Assembly (NCBI RefSeq): GCF_003610255.1
Contig: NZ_RAPS01000001.1
Location: 6,599,001-6,663,000 of the forward strand
Length of the DNA stretch: 64,000 bases
Direction of reading: 5' to 3'
DNA from: Streptomyces sp. TLI_171
GTDB lineage: Bacteria > Actinomycetota > Actinomycetes > Streptomycetales > Streptomycetaceae
Under the pieces are notes generated by a model, which searched no databases, was not told the origin of the DNA, and saw only the letters and a program-made list of their open reading frames with translations. How positions within the stretch are numbered: the stretch's first letter is position 1; each line of letters starts with the position of its first letter. Positions 26,084-36,123 of this stretch are shown here, piece after piece. The translations under genes were made by a program, and so were the position numbers.

Positions 26084-26947
26084 ATGGAGATCAGGGGAGC
26101 GAACGGGGTGGTCGCGGGCATCGACGGGTCGGTGCCCGCCGCGGAGGCCGCGGAGTGGGCGGCGCGGGAGGCCGAGCGGCGCGGCAGCAGTCTGCACCTG
26201 GTGCACGCCGTCAACACCGGGACGGTGACCCTGTCACCACGCACCGGCGCCACCGTCACCGACCTGATCCTGCGCGAGGCCGCGGAACTGCTGGAGGCCG
26301 TCCAGTCCACCCTGGAGGCCGCGCACCCGGGGCTGCGGATCACCGGCGACGTGGTGCCCAGGGACGCCGGGGAGGCCGTGCTGACCGCCGCCGAACACGC
26401 CTCGCTGGCCGTGCTCGGCACCCGCGGCCACGGCGGCTTCACCTCGCTGCTGCTCGGCTCGGTCAGCCTCCGGGTCGCCGCGCACGCCACCTGCCCGGTG
26501 GTGATCGTGCGCGGCACCGACCACCCGGACGGGCCGGTGCTGGTGGCCGTCCGGGACGAACGGGACGGCGCCGCGCTGCGCTTCGCCTGCGAGACCGCCG
26601 GCCGCCGGGAACTGCCGGTGCGAGCGCTGCACACCTGGTCGCCGGTGGTCGCCGACGTCGGACGGATGGCACCGATGGTCGACGAGCTCGGCGAGGAGTC
26701 CCGTCTGCACGAGCAACTGCTGCGCCGCACCTGCGATCCGGTCCGGGAGGACTACCCAAACGTCGACCTGGAGGCCCATCAACTGACCGGCGGCGCCGCC
26801 GCCACCGTCGTGGAAGCCTCGCGCACCGCCGCCCTGGTGGTGCTCTCCCGGCACGATCCCGCGCCGCGCTTCGGCCTGCGGCTGGCCACCCCCGTGCACG
26901 CCGTGCTGCACCACGCGCACTGCCCGGTGGCGGTCGTCCCGGTCTGA
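26084..26947 (+). CDS. Universal stress protein with two UspA domains
   Basis: A 287-residue tandem UspA protein. Domain 1 (about 8-145) opens with GVVAGIDGSVPAAEAAEWA and carries the ATP-binding pattern G-x2-G-x9-GS in LGTRGHGGFTSLLLGSVSLR. Domain 2 (150-287) has a degenerate motif (VVLSRHDPAPRFGLRLATP), so it probably does not bind ATP. Such proteins respond to stress and stasis in actinomycetes. The ATG has GAGGAG 7 bases upstream. Confidence 0.88.
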   Translation: MEIRGANGVVAGIDGSVPAAEAAEWAAREAERRGSSLHLVHAVNTGTVTLSPRTGATVTDLILREAAELLEAVQSTLEAAHPGLRITGDVVPRDAGEAVLTAAEHASLAVLGTRGHGGFTSLLLGSVSLRVAAHATCPVVIVRGTDHPDGPVLVAVRDERDGAALRFACETAGRRELPVRALHTWSPVVADVGRMAPMVDELGEESRLHEQLLRRTCDPVREDYPNVDLEAHQLTGGAAATVVEASRTAALVVLSRHDPAPRFGLRLATPVHAVLHHAHCPVAVVPV

Positions 26948-26970
26948 ACCACCTTCCCTGGTAGGGGAGT

Positions 26971-27603
26971 TCAGTTCGAGGTCAGCGGACCGGCCAGTCG
27001 GCCGAGCGCGTCGGCGGCCAGGTCGGCGGCGCTCCCGGGGGCGCTGTCGCCGGCCGCCCAGGACTCCACCGCGACCCGCATGGCGGTGTTGGCGGCGGCG
27101 GCCAGCAGGCGGCCGTCGAGGCTGTCCGCGGGGAGGCCGGCCAGCCGGGCGAGCACCGGCCGCAGAGCGGCCTCGGCGTCGTGGTGGATGCGGTGCCAGA
27201 CGTCGCGCAGCGCCGGGTCCGCGGGCATCGCGCGGAGCAGGCCGCGGGTCCACACCAGGGCCTCGGCGGGCTGCCCGGGCGCCGGGTCGAGCGCGGCGCG
27301 GGCGGCGTCCACCAGCGCGGACAGCGGCGGGACGGCCGGGTCGGCGGCCGCGAGCAGCGCGATCCACTGGCGGGAGCCGTCGGCGAGCAGTGGGGCGACC
27401 GCGTCCTCCTTGGTGCGGAAGTAGCGGTAGAAGGTGCGCAGTGAGACGCCCGCGGTGCGGGCGATGTCCTCGGCGGTGGTGCCCTCGGCCCCGTGCTCGG
27501 CGAACAGGCGGGCGGCGGCGAGGGCGATCTCCTGCTGGGTGGCGGCCTTGCGGCGCTCGGTGAGGGAGAGCGCGGGGCGCTCCGGCTCGGCGGCTGCGGG
27601 CAT
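26971..27603 (-). CDS. TetR-family repressor
   Basis: A 210-residue protein with an N-terminal TetR helix-turn-helix (AARLFAEHGAEGTTAEDIARTAGVSLRTFYRYFRTKED, about 30-67) and a variable ligand-binding C-terminal domain. It is divergent from the SDR gene at 27792; a perfect 6-3-6 palindrome lies between them and is its likely operator. The ligand is unknown, possibly the SDR substrate. Confidence 0.87.
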   Translation of the reverse strand: MPAAAEPERPALSLTERRKAATQQEIALAAARLFAEHGAEGTTAEDIARTAGVSLRTFYRYFRTKEDAVAPLLADGSRQWIALLAAADPAVPPLSALVDAARAALDPAPGQPAEALVWTRGLLRAMPADPALRDVWHRIHHDAEAALRPVLARLAGLPADSLDGRLLAAAANTAMRVAVESWAAGDSAPGSAADLAADALGRLAGPLTSN

Positions 27604-27630
27604 GGTCGGCGGTTCCCTCGGGTGCGGCGC

Positions 27631-27650
27631 GGTGCGGTGCGGTGCGGTGC
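27631..27650. repeat. Four copies of GGTGC
   Basis: A 5-bp tandem repeat in the leader of the TetR gene (27631-27650). Its copy number could vary by slippage; no function can be read from it. Confidence 0.6.
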
Positions 27651-27705
27651 GAGCGCGGATGCGGACCGGTCCAGCCTAGCCGGAAGGCGTCACATGATGC
27701 GGATG

Positions 27706-27720
27706 TGGCACAACGTGCCA
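27706..27720. promoter_or_regulatory. Palindromic operator between tetR and SDR genes
   Basis: TGGCAC-AAC-GTGCCA is a perfect inverted repeat. It lies about 100 bp from the TetR start and 72 bp from the SDR start, as expected for a divergent TetR-controlled pair. Confidence 0.6.
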
Positions 27721-27791
27721 TGGAGGCGTACCGTGCAGTTCGAGGGGCCGGGCCGGTTCGCCCGCCCCGCCCGCACCCCAGGGAGACCCCC

Positions 27792-28556
27792 ATGCACCGC
27801 TTCGAAGGCCGCCGTGTCCTGATCACCGGAGCCGGCTCCGGCATCGGCCGGGCCACCGTCCACCGCATCCTGGCCGAGGGCGGCACCGTGGCCGCCGCCG
27901 ACGTCTCCGGGGCCGGCCTCGCCGCCACCCGCGCCCGGGCCGAGGCCGACGGCACCGCCGGACGCCTGCTCACCACCCTCGTCGACATCTCCGACGAAGC
28001 CTCGGTGCGGGCGGGCGTCGGCGGCGCGATCACCGAACTCGGCGGCCTGGACGCGGTGGTGAACGCTGCCGGCATCCTGCGCTCCACCCACACCGCGCAG
28101 ACCACGCTGGAGTTCTGGAACCGCATGCTGGCGGTCAACCTGACCGGCACCTTCCTGGTCACCCGCGAGGCGCTGCCCGCGCTGCTCGCCACCGGCCGCG
28201 GCGTGGTGGTCAACTTCTCCTCCACCAGCGCCGCCTTCGCCCACCCCTACATGGCCGCCTACGCCGCCACCAAGGGCGGGATCCAGTCCTTCACCCACGC
28301 GATCGCCGCCGAGTACGCCAAGCAGGGCCTGCGCGCGGTCTGCGTCGCCCCCGGCTCGATCGCCTCCGGCATGACCGCCGACCCCGGCCTGCCCGCGGAC
28401 GCCGACCTGTCCTGGTTCGCCAAGCTGCAGCCCGCGATCGGCCAGGGCTTCGCCGGACCGGAGACGGTGGCCGGCGTGATCGCCATGCTGGCCTCCGACG
28501 ACGGCGCTTTCGTCACCGGCACCGAGATCCGGATCGACGGCGGCACCCACGCCTGA
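27792..28556 (+). CDS. Short-chain dehydrogenase/reductase
   Basis: A 254-residue classical SDR. It has the Rossmann glycine motif TGAGSGIG (about 12-19), NAAG in the NNAG position, the catalytic Ser region NFSSTSAAF and the catalytic YAATK motif, then APGSIASGMT and the C-terminal TGTEIRIDGG. It oxidises or reduces an unknown alcohol/ketone with NAD(P). It is probably repressed by the divergent TetR. Confidence 0.87.
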   Translation: MHRFEGRRVLITGAGSGIGRATVHRILAEGGTVAAADVSGAGLAATRARAEADGTAGRLLTTLVDISDEASVRAGVGGAITELGGLDAVVNAAGILRSTHTAQTTLEFWNRMLAVNLTGTFLVTREALPALLATGRGVVVNFSSTSAAFAHPYMAAYAATKGGIQSFTHAIAAEYAKQGLRAVCVAPGSIASGMTADPGLPADADLSWFAKLQPAIGQGFAGPETVAGVIAMLASDDGAFVTGTEIRIDGGTHA

Positions 28557-28738
28557 CGGCCCGTCGGCCCCGGCACGGCGGCCCACCGGCACGGGGCGGG
28601 GGCCGCAACCGGCGGGCTGGTCGCAGGCGTCCTGCGGGTGGTGTGCATACTTAGGCGCACGTTCGTCACGGCCGCGCCGAGCCTGATTCACCCGGCTCGC
28701 AGACGCGCCGCGAGTGGAAGACACGGGGACCACGGGCC

Positions 28739-29914
28739 ATGGGGCTGACCAGCACCACGCTGCTGCTGTTCACGATCGAGATCGCGGTGGCGGTGATGGG
28801 GGCGACCGTCTGGTGGTGGCCGTCGCTCGCCGAACGCCACTGGCGCGCCGTGCTCGGCCGGATCGGCATGCTGCTCGGCAGCCAGCTCGCGCTGCTCGCC
28901 GTGATCGGCCTGCTCGCCAACAACTACTTCTCGTTCTACAGCAGTTGGAACGACCTGCTGGGCACCGGCAAGGACGCCCCGGTGAACGTCCAGGCCGCCC
29001 CCGTCCCGGCCGTCCCGGCCGGCGCCACCGCCACCCCGACCGCCGAGCCGGAGCCCGCGAACCTGCCGCTGCTGCCCGCCCAGGAACTCGGCAAGGAGCC
29101 GGTCAACACCAGCCTCGGCCACGACCCGGCCAAGGTCGGCGAGATCCGCGCCGTCCGCATCTCCGGCGCCCGCACCGGTCTCAGCACCGACGGCTACGCC
29201 TACCTGCCGCCGCAGTACTTCCAGCCCGGCAACGAACAGAAGAAGTTCCCCGCGATCATCGCGATGACCGGCTTCCCCGGCGACGCCAAGGCCCTGATCA
29301 CCCGCTTCAACTACCCCGGCGTCGCGCTCGACGAGATCCGGGCCGGCCGGATGCAGCCCACCGTCCTGGTCCTGATGCGGCCCTCGCCCGCGATGCCCGC
29401 CGACCCCGAGTGCGAGAACGTGCCCGGCGGCCCGCAGGCCGAGACCTACTTCGCGAAGGACGTGCCGCGCGCCCTCGGCGCGGCCTACCGGATCGCCAGC
29501 GCGCCCGGCAGCTGGGGAGTCATGGGCAACTCCACCGGCGGGTACTGCGCGGCGAAGCTCGCCATGCGGCACCCCGAGGTGTTCGGCGGCGGGGTCTCCA
29601 TCTCCGGCTACCTCAAGGCCGCGGAGGACGTCACCACCGGCGACCTGTTCAAGGGCAGCCAGCAGCGCCGCGACGAGGCCGACCTGCTGTGGCGGCTGCA
29701 GCACCTGCCGATGCCCGCCACCGCGGTGATGCTCAGCGGCGCGGAGAAGGGCGACGGGGACTTCCGCCAGGAGGCGGACGCCTTCACCGCCGCGGCCAAG
29801 CCCCCGCTCGCCACCGGCGTGGCCTCCGTTCCCGAGGGCGGCCACAACTACACGACCTGGATCAAGCTGCTGCCGGCGGGCTTCCAGTTCCTCTCGCAGC
29901 ACCTGAAGGCCTGA
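28739..29914 (+). CDS. Membrane-anchored esterase of the mycolyltransferase/esterase D fold
   Basis: A 391-residue protein. Two or three hydrophobic segments fill the first ~65 residues (LLLFTIEIAVAVMGATVWWWP; MLLGSQLALLAVIGLLANNY). A Pro/Ala linker follows, then an extracytoplasmic alpha/beta-hydrolase domain of the Esterase (antigen 85-like) family with nucleophile elbow GNSTGGYCAAKLA. His in EGGHNYTTW is the likely triad His. It probably acts on an ester at the cell surface; the substrate is unknown. No good ribosome site is seen before the ATG. Confidence 0.8.
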   Translation: MGLTSTTLLLFTIEIAVAVMGATVWWWPSLAERHWRAVLGRIGMLLGSQLALLAVIGLLANNYFSFYSSWNDLLGTGKDAPVNVQAAPVPAVPAGATATPTAEPEPANLPLLPAQELGKEPVNTSLGHDPAKVGEIRAVRISGARTGLSTDGYAYLPPQYFQPGNEQKKFPAIIAMTGFPGDAKALITRFNYPGVALDEIRAGRMQPTVLVLMRPSPAMPADPECENVPGGPQAETYFAKDVPRALGAAYRIASAPGSWGVMGNSTGGYCAAKLAMRHPEVFGGGVSISGYLKAAEDVTTGDLFKGSQQRRDEADLLWRLQHLPMPATAVMLSGAEKGDGDFRQEADAFTAAAKPPLATGVASVPEGGHNYTTWIKLLPAGFQFLSQHLKA

Positions 29915-29935
29915 GCACCCGAAGGGGCGCCGGGC

Positions 29936-30265
29936 TCAGGCTGGGGTGAGGGTGCCCGTGTGGAGTTCGCCGACCCGGCCGGTCTCGCCCTCCCAGGTCC
30001 AGAAGACCTTGACGGTGAGGGAGTTGAGGTCCATGACGTGGCTGACGGTGATACCGCTGCGCTCCGTCCAGGAGACGAACCAGATGCCCGGGGCGATGGC
30101 GGCGACGTGCAGCGGGACGTCCTCGTACTGGCCGGCGGACTCGCCGAGGCCCTCCCATCGGAGCCGGGTGCCGTCCGCGGAGTAGGCGTTGCGGAAGGCG
30201 GCGCCGTTGTCGACCTCGAAGAGGTAGGTGCGGCCGGCGAAGCCCGGCAGGGGGGCGGCGGTCAT
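29936..30265 (-). CDS. MoaF-like lipocalin-fold protein
   Basis: A 109-residue beta-rich protein (FAGRTYLFEVDNGAAFRNAYS, LRWEGLGESAGQYEDVPLHVAAIAPGIWFVSWTERSG, HVMDLNSLTVKVFWTWEG). The pattern of a short barrel with W-x-S-W and a late VFWTW strand fits the MoaF/MoaF-like family, but the assignment rests on pattern only. The ATG at 30265 has AAGGA upstream. It has no signal peptide and no clear operon partner. Confidence 0.6.
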   Translation of the reverse strand: MTAAPLPGFAGRTYLFEVDNGAAFRNAYSADGTRLRWEGLGESAGQYEDVPLHVAAIAPGIWFVSWTERSGITVSHVMDLNSLTVKVFWTWEGETGRVGELHTGTLTPA

Positions 30266-30355
30266 GGCGTGGGCGGTCCTTCGGACGGTCGGTGCGGCGG
30301 ACGGGTGCGGCCGGGTCCGGCCGCACCCGTCCAACCTATCGGACCGGGGGGCGGG

Positions 30356-30751
30356 TCAGCAGGAGAAGTTCACGCGGCGGAACGTCACGTAGTGGTCCGC
30401 CGTGTAGTAGTCCTCGTGGTAGACCTTGCCGGTGACGATGCGCCGGGCGCCGCGGGTCGAGCTGCCCGGGGTGATCACGGTGTACTCGTGGTAGTAGCCG
30501 GTGGTCTGGGCGGGGAGCACGCCTTCCCGGTTCTGGAAGACGATGCCGTCCTGGGAGTAGGGGAACGGCCCGCCCGCGTCGATCAGGCGGATGGTGTCGC
30601 GGCCCTGGCTGGGCAGCGCCGAGTAGCAGACGTTGCCGCTGACGGTGGCGTGGGCCTCGGTGGCGACCACGGCGGTGGGGGCGAGGGTCAGCAGGCCGAG
30701 GGCGGCGACCGAGACGGCACGGATCTTCAACGCGCGTAGAGTCATTCGCAT
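30356..30751 (-). CDS. Secreted guanyl-specific ribonuclease (RNase Sa type)
   Basis: A 131-residue precursor: signal peptide of about 35 residues ending AHA, then a mature 96-residue enzyme, the length of RNase Sa. The conserved core is unmistakable: VCYSALPSQGRDTI, GPFPYSQDGIVFQNRE, GYYHEYTVITPG and TADHYVTF. The catalytic Glu and Arg lie in YYHEYTVI and GARRIV, and the catalytic His in ADHYVTF; Cys near each end would form the known disulfide. It cleaves RNA after G outside the cell. No barstar-like inhibitor gene is next to it. Confidence 0.93.
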   Translation of the reverse strand: MRMTLRALKIRAVSVAALGLLTLAPTAVVATEAHATVSGNVCYSALPSQGRDTIRLIDAGGPFPYSQDGIVFQNREGVLPAQTTGYYHEYTVITPGSSTRGARRIVTGKVYHEDYYTADHYVTFRRVNFSC

Positions 30752-31282
30752 GACAGCAGTGTGACGCCGGGTCGGGCTGCGCGGAAGGCTTGACGTGAAC
30801 ACTTAACTTACAGGTAACTGCCGCGCCTCCGAGCCGACTTGTGTCGTACCGACACCAGTGGCGTCCGCGCGCGGCGGTCCTGACACGCGGGTGCGCCCGG
30901 GCCCCGTCCCTGCGGCGGGCCGGTGACGCCCGGCGGGACCGCTCTGCTGGGCGGGGCGGCGGTCCGACCTGCTGTGACGCTGATCTCAGCGAGCCCCGGC
31001 GTATTGGAGACAAAGCGACAATCTGCCTAGCCTGCTCGGGTTCGCCCCACCCGGGCGCACCCGCCGTCGGGACGCCGAATCCTGCCCGACCGACGGCGTT
31101 CCCACAGCACACCACGGGCAGGAGCGGGGGACCCACAGGCAGTACCGCCGTGCCTTCCCCCGCCCCTGCCCGGCGGCGGGCGTGGGCGCGGCTCGGGGTG
31201 AAGCCGCGTCCACGCACGCGGCCGGGCGACCTCGGCGCCCGAACCCGACAGCTCACCTCGCAGGCGTCGCGGAGGACCCCCC
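30752..31282. other. Intergenic region of 530 bp
   Basis: I see no supported gene. An AT-richer patch near 30795-30825 (CTTAACTTACAGGTAACT) and TATTGGAGACAAAGCGAC followed by TAGCCT near 31000-31033 look like promoter material for the divergent RNase and GH16 genes. Open frames crossing it lack homology and ribosome sites. Confidence 0.4.
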
Positions 31283-32587
31283 ATGCGACCCCGTTCCACT
31301 CCTGCCCGCCTCGGCGTGCTGGCCGGCGCGGCCGCGCTGATCGGCGTGCCACTGGCCACCAGCAGCGCCGACGCCGCCACGACCACCGTCTTCCAGGACC
31401 GGCTCGCCCCGACCGGCATGACGGCCGGCACCGCGAGCACCGCCTCGCTGACCGTGCACTCCAGCTGGTGCTTCACCGCCAAGACCGTCGGCGTCGGCAT
31501 CCGCGACGCGAAGGGAACCAACCTGGACTTCCCCGGCAACGCGAGCAACGTCCGGATCTGCCCCGGCGGCGTCACCGTCAACACCGGCGCGCGCACCCTG
31601 CCGGCCGGCACCTACACCCAGTTCGGCTTCTGGCAGGACCTGGGCGGCGGCTGGCACAACCTGCCCTCGCGCACCCTGACCGTCGCGGCCACCGGCGCCA
31701 TCGCACCGACGCCCGCTCCCACGGCGACTCCTACGTCCGCTCCTACGGCGACGCCCACCCCGACGCGGACTCCGTCGCCCGCGCCCACGCCGACGCCGAC
31801 GCCCAGCGTGAGCCCCACGGCGAAGCCGACTCCGACCGCCACCGCGACGCCCACCCCCACGCCGACGCCGACCCCCACGCCGACCTCGGCGCCCGTGCCC
31901 GTCACCGGCAAGTCGCTGACCTGGTCCGAGGAGTTCAGTGCCCCGATCGCCTGGGGCACCAAGTGGACCGGCGACAAGTCCAGCGCCTACCGCTACGGCA
32001 ACCACAACCCCGACGACAACAAGCTCGACTGGCTGACCACGTCCGGCGTCACGGTCAGCGGCGGTGCGGCGACCTTCACCGCCACCCCGTCCGCGCACAC
32101 CCTGGAGAACGGCAAGCGGGCCTGGGACACCGGCCTGCTCACCACCGAGTACAGCAAGGACGGCTTCCAGGTCCGCACCGGCGACTACATCGAGGCCCGG
32201 GTCAAGCTGCCCGCCGGCAGCGGCGCCTGGCCCGCACTGTGGACCTGGAAGGACGGCAACAACGAGATCGACAGCTTCGAGTACCACCCGGACAACCCGA
32301 ACCTGCTCGAACTCACCAACCACGTCCGGTCCGGCCTGAAGTACTACACCGACGCCAACGCCGTCGGCGCCGACAAGTGGGTCACCATCGGCACCTACTA
32401 CGGTGCGAACTCCGTCGACTGGTACGTCAACGGCGCGAAGGTGTTCTCCGACGGCACCGGCGTCGGCGCCAGCTGGTCCGCCTACCCGATCCTGAACCTG
32501 TCGCTCAGCGCCGGGCAGTACCACCCGGCGGCGAGCGGCAGCGCGCCGATCAGCTTCAGCGCCGACTACGTCCGCGTCTACCGCTGA
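31283..32587 (+). CDS. Secreted glycoside hydrolase family 16 protein
   Basis: A 434-residue secreted enzyme. The signal peptide ends near SADA-A (about 31). An unrecognised beta-rich domain (33-145) contains a Cys pair (SSWCFTAKT and VRICPGG). A Pro/Thr-rich linker (about 150-207) follows, then a GH16 domain (210-434). The GH16 catalytic motif E-x-D-x2-E is EIDSFE (Glu328, Asp330, Glu333), preceded by GSGAWPALWTWKDG. GH16 enzymes cut beta-1,3/1,4-glucans or galactans; the exact substrate cannot be read here. GGAGGA precedes the ATG. Confidence 0.86.
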   Translation: MRPRSTPARLGVLAGAAALIGVPLATSSADAATTTVFQDRLAPTGMTAGTASTASLTVHSSWCFTAKTVGVGIRDAKGTNLDFPGNASNVRICPGGVTVNTGARTLPAGTYTQFGFWQDLGGGWHNLPSRTLTVAATGAIAPTPAPTATPTSAPTATPTPTRTPSPAPTPTPTPSVSPTAKPTPTATATPTPTPTPTPTPTSAPVPVTGKSLTWSEEFSAPIAWGTKWTGDKSSAYRYGNHNPDDNKLDWLTTSGVTVSGGAATFTATPSAHTLENGKRAWDTGLLTTEYSKDGFQVRTGDYIEARVKLPAGSGAWPALWTWKDGNNEIDSFEYHPDNPNLLELTNHVRSGLKYYTDANAVGADKWVTIGTYYGANSVDWYVNGAKVFSDGTGVGASWSAYPILNLSLSAGQYHPAASGSAPISFSADYVRVYR

Positions 32588-32605
32588 CCGGTCGCTGACG
32601 GACCG

Positions 32606-33061
32606 TCAGGAAATGCTGAGCGTGAACGGCGTCCGGTCGTTCACCGGGTTGCGGTCGTCCACGCTCACCACCCGCACCTGCCCCACGGCCGTCCGGCCGT
32701 GGGGCAGGCCCGCGTCCGCCCGCACCGGCACCAGCGCCGTCGCCGACCGCTGCGCCGGCAGCCCCGCCGGGAACGTGCAACTGACCACCCGTCCGGTCGC
32801 CGAGGCACTGCACGAGGACGGAAAGAACGGCCCCTCCGCGGTGAACCCCACCGGCAGCTCCACCAGCACCGTGAACGCCGACCCCGTCCGCTCCGGCCCC
32901 CCGTTCTCCACCAGCGCGTGCACCGTGGTCACCCCACCCGCCGCCACCGGATCCGGATCCAGCCGGACCATGCCCAGGTCCGCGTCCGACGGTGCAGCCG
33001 CCGCCCCGAGAGCGCCCAGCGCGAGCACGGGGATGGTGAGCAGCAGTACGAGACGGCGCAC
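32606..33061 (-). CDS. Secreted DUF11/CARDB-like beta-sandwich protein
   Basis: A 151-residue precursor with a signal peptide (VLLLTIPVLALGALGAAAA) and one Ig-like domain (VRLDPDPVAAGGVTTVHALVENGG, SSCSASATGRVVSCTFPAGL, VGQVRVVSVDDRNPVNDRTPF). Two Cys in the middle probably form a disulfide. The pattern is that of a single DUF11 repeat, usually found in cell-surface proteins. It is convergent with the GH16 gene. The function is unknown. Confidence 0.72.
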   Translation of the reverse strand: MRRLVLLLTIPVLALGALGAAAAPSDADLGMVRLDPDPVAAGGVTTVHALVENGGPERTGSAFTVLVELPVGFTAEGPFFPSSCSASATGRVVSCTFPAGLPAQRSATALVPVRADAGLPHGRTAVGQVRVVSVDDRNPVNDRTPFTLSIS

Positions 33062-33455
33062 GGCACGCTCCAGCGAAGAGTGTCCTGACGTTCACTCAGC
33101 GTAGCTGAAGGTGGAGGCGAAACGTCGAACGTGCGGAGCTCGGGCAGCCCTGCCGACGGTCGGTCGACCGCTCGAGCCCTGGACGGTCAGCTGTCTTCAT
33201 CACCGACATACCGGGCGTCCGGGCGGCCCGGCCCAAGGCGTCACCGCCGTCCACCTCCGGACCTCCACCCCCACCCGGGACGGCGAGCCCGTCCTCGCCG
33301 ACCGGGCTGCCCTGCAGACCGCCCTGGAGAACTCGCTGCACACCTGGGTCGGCAACCTCAAGAACGCCGCTGGGAGCCGGAACTGACGCACCGTCGCGGG
33401 CAGGAAGGCTGCAGCCCCGGCGGGATGGTCGGGGCGGCGGCCCGATGGCGGGGTG
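33062..33455. other. Intergenic region, possible gene remnant
   Basis: I support no intact gene. On the plus strand a stretch around 33228-33385 could encode VTAVHLRTSTPTRDGEPVLA and a helical tail ending NLKNAAGSRN, which looks like the end of a decayed gene, but I do not recognise it. Confidence 0.3.
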
Positions 33456-34226
33456 TCAGAGGACCTGGCCGAGGCGGGCCGCGATGGCCTGCATGAGGGG
33501 GACCAGGCCCGCGGCGCCGGACTGGGCTTCGAGGGCCTGGATGCGGGCCTCGGGGCCGGAGACGGAGAGGGCGGTGGGGGTGGGCGCGCCGGGGACGGCG
33601 ACGGCGAGGCAGCGGACCCCGATCTCCTGCTCCTGGTCGTCGATGACGTAGCCGCGCTCGCGGGCGGTGGCGAGGTGGGTGAGCAGGGCGCCGGGGTCGG
33701 TGACGGTGTGCGGGGTGTGGGCCTGGAGCGGGCCGGGGCCGAGCAGGGCGCGGGCCTCGTCCTCGGGGAGCTGGGCCAGCAGGGCCTTGCCGACGCCGGT
33801 GCAGTGGGGTTGGACCCGGCGGCCGACCTCGGTGAACATCCGCATCGAGCGGCGGGACTGGACCTGGCCGACGTACACCACCTCGCCGCCCTCCAGGACG
33901 GCGAGGTTGGCGGTCTCGCCGGTGGCTTCCATGAGTTCGGCGAGGTAGGGGCGGGCCCAGGACCCGAGCAGGCGGCCGGCGGTCTCGCCGAGGCGGATCA
34001 GGCGCGGGCCGAGGGTGTAGCGGCGGGCGGTGTCCTGGCGGACGTAGCCCTGGGTGACCAGGGTGCGGACCAGGCGGTGGATGGTCGGCATCGGGAGGCC
34101 GGAGGTGGCGGAGAGTTCGCTGAGGGTGGCGACACCGCCGGAGTCGGCGAGGGCTTCGAGGAGCTGGAAGGCGCGCTCGACGGATTGCACCGAGCCGGCC
34201 GCGCGTTCGGTGGGGGTGCTGGCCAC
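33456..34226 (-). CDS. allR: IclR-family regulator of purine/allantoin catabolism (AllR type)
   Basis: A 256-residue IclR protein. The N-terminal winged helix (VERAFQLLEALAD...LSELSATSGLPMPTIHRLVRTL, about 17-55) is followed by an effector domain (LGPRLIRLGETAG; TGVGKALLAQLPEDEA; RERGYVIDDQEQEIGVRCLAV). In Streptomyces coelicolor an IclR regulator, AllR, represses allantoin genes including a malate synthase; the position here, divergent from malate synthase, fits. The GTG at 34226 has AAGGGAA 5 bases upstream. It is likely autoregulated through the palindrome at 34274. Confidence 0.85.
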   Translation of the reverse strand: MASTPTERAAGSVQSVERAFQLLEALADSGGVATLSELSATSGLPMPTIHRLVRTLVTQGYVRQDTARRYTLGPRLIRLGETAGRLLGSWARPYLAELMEATGETANLAVLEGGEVVYVGQVQSRRSMRMFTEVGRRVQPHCTGVGKALLAQLPEDEARALLGPGPLQAHTPHTVTDPGALLTHLATARERGYVIDDQEQEIGVRCLAVAVPGAPTPTALSVSGPEARIQALEAQSGAAGLVPLMQAIAARLGQVL

Positions 34227-34273
34227 GGGCGTTCCCTTGCTGTGGAGTGGAGGAGTAGAGTCCTGGCGATTCA

Positions 34274-34288
34274 TCAACAAACCGTTGA
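34274..34288. promoter_or_regulatory. AllR-type operator, aceB/allR promoter
   Basis: TCAAC-AAACC-GTTGA, a perfect 5-5-5 inverted repeat overlapping the -35 element of aceB. The same palindrome recurs at four more promoters in this window. Confidence 0.7.
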
Positions 34289-34313
34289 AATTCTGTATCG
34301 CGGAAACTAGTCT
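34285..34313 (+). promoter_or_regulatory. aceB promoter
   Basis: TTGAAA (34285-34290) and TAGTCT (34308-34313) are spaced by 17 bp. The spacer holds TTCTGTATCGCGGAA (34291-34305), almost the same as a site upstream of hyi at 45080-45094, a possible second regulator site. Confidence 0.6.
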
Positions 34314-34353
34314 CCACTGTACAGAACGGAACAGCCCAAGGAGAGTCCATCCC

Positions 34354-35994
<1,641 letters not shown>

Positions 35995-36059
35995 CACGCT
36001 ACCGGCCCCGCCCCGCCCCGACCTTGCGCCGAGGCGGACAAGTCCGGGCCCCGAATGCT

Positions 36060-36105
36060 CCGCCCCGTACGGCCGACACCCTCACTTCGCGGCCGTACGG
36101 GGCGG
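36060..36105. terminator. 16-bp hairpin between aceB and the AtzF-like gene
   Basis: 36060-36075 pairs perfectly with 36090-36105 around a 14-base loop. The arms contain CGTACGGCCG. It ends 18 bases before the next ATG and so could end most aceB transcripts or attenuate the downstream gene. Confidence 0.7.
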
Positions 36106-36123
36106 CCTGACGAAAGGCACACG

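Noticed and set aside
29936..30334. Longer start for the MoaF-like protein at 30334
   Set aside because: The extra 23 residues are Arg/Pro/His-rich without homology, and AAGGA precedes the ATG at 30265.
31700..31895. A tandem repeat of possible mobile or CRISPR origin
   Set aside because: It is simply the codon-level repeat of a Thr/Pro linker inside the GH16 gene.
33111..33386. A 91-residue plus-strand gene
   Set aside because: No ribosome-binding site and no recognisable domain; kept only as a possible remnant.
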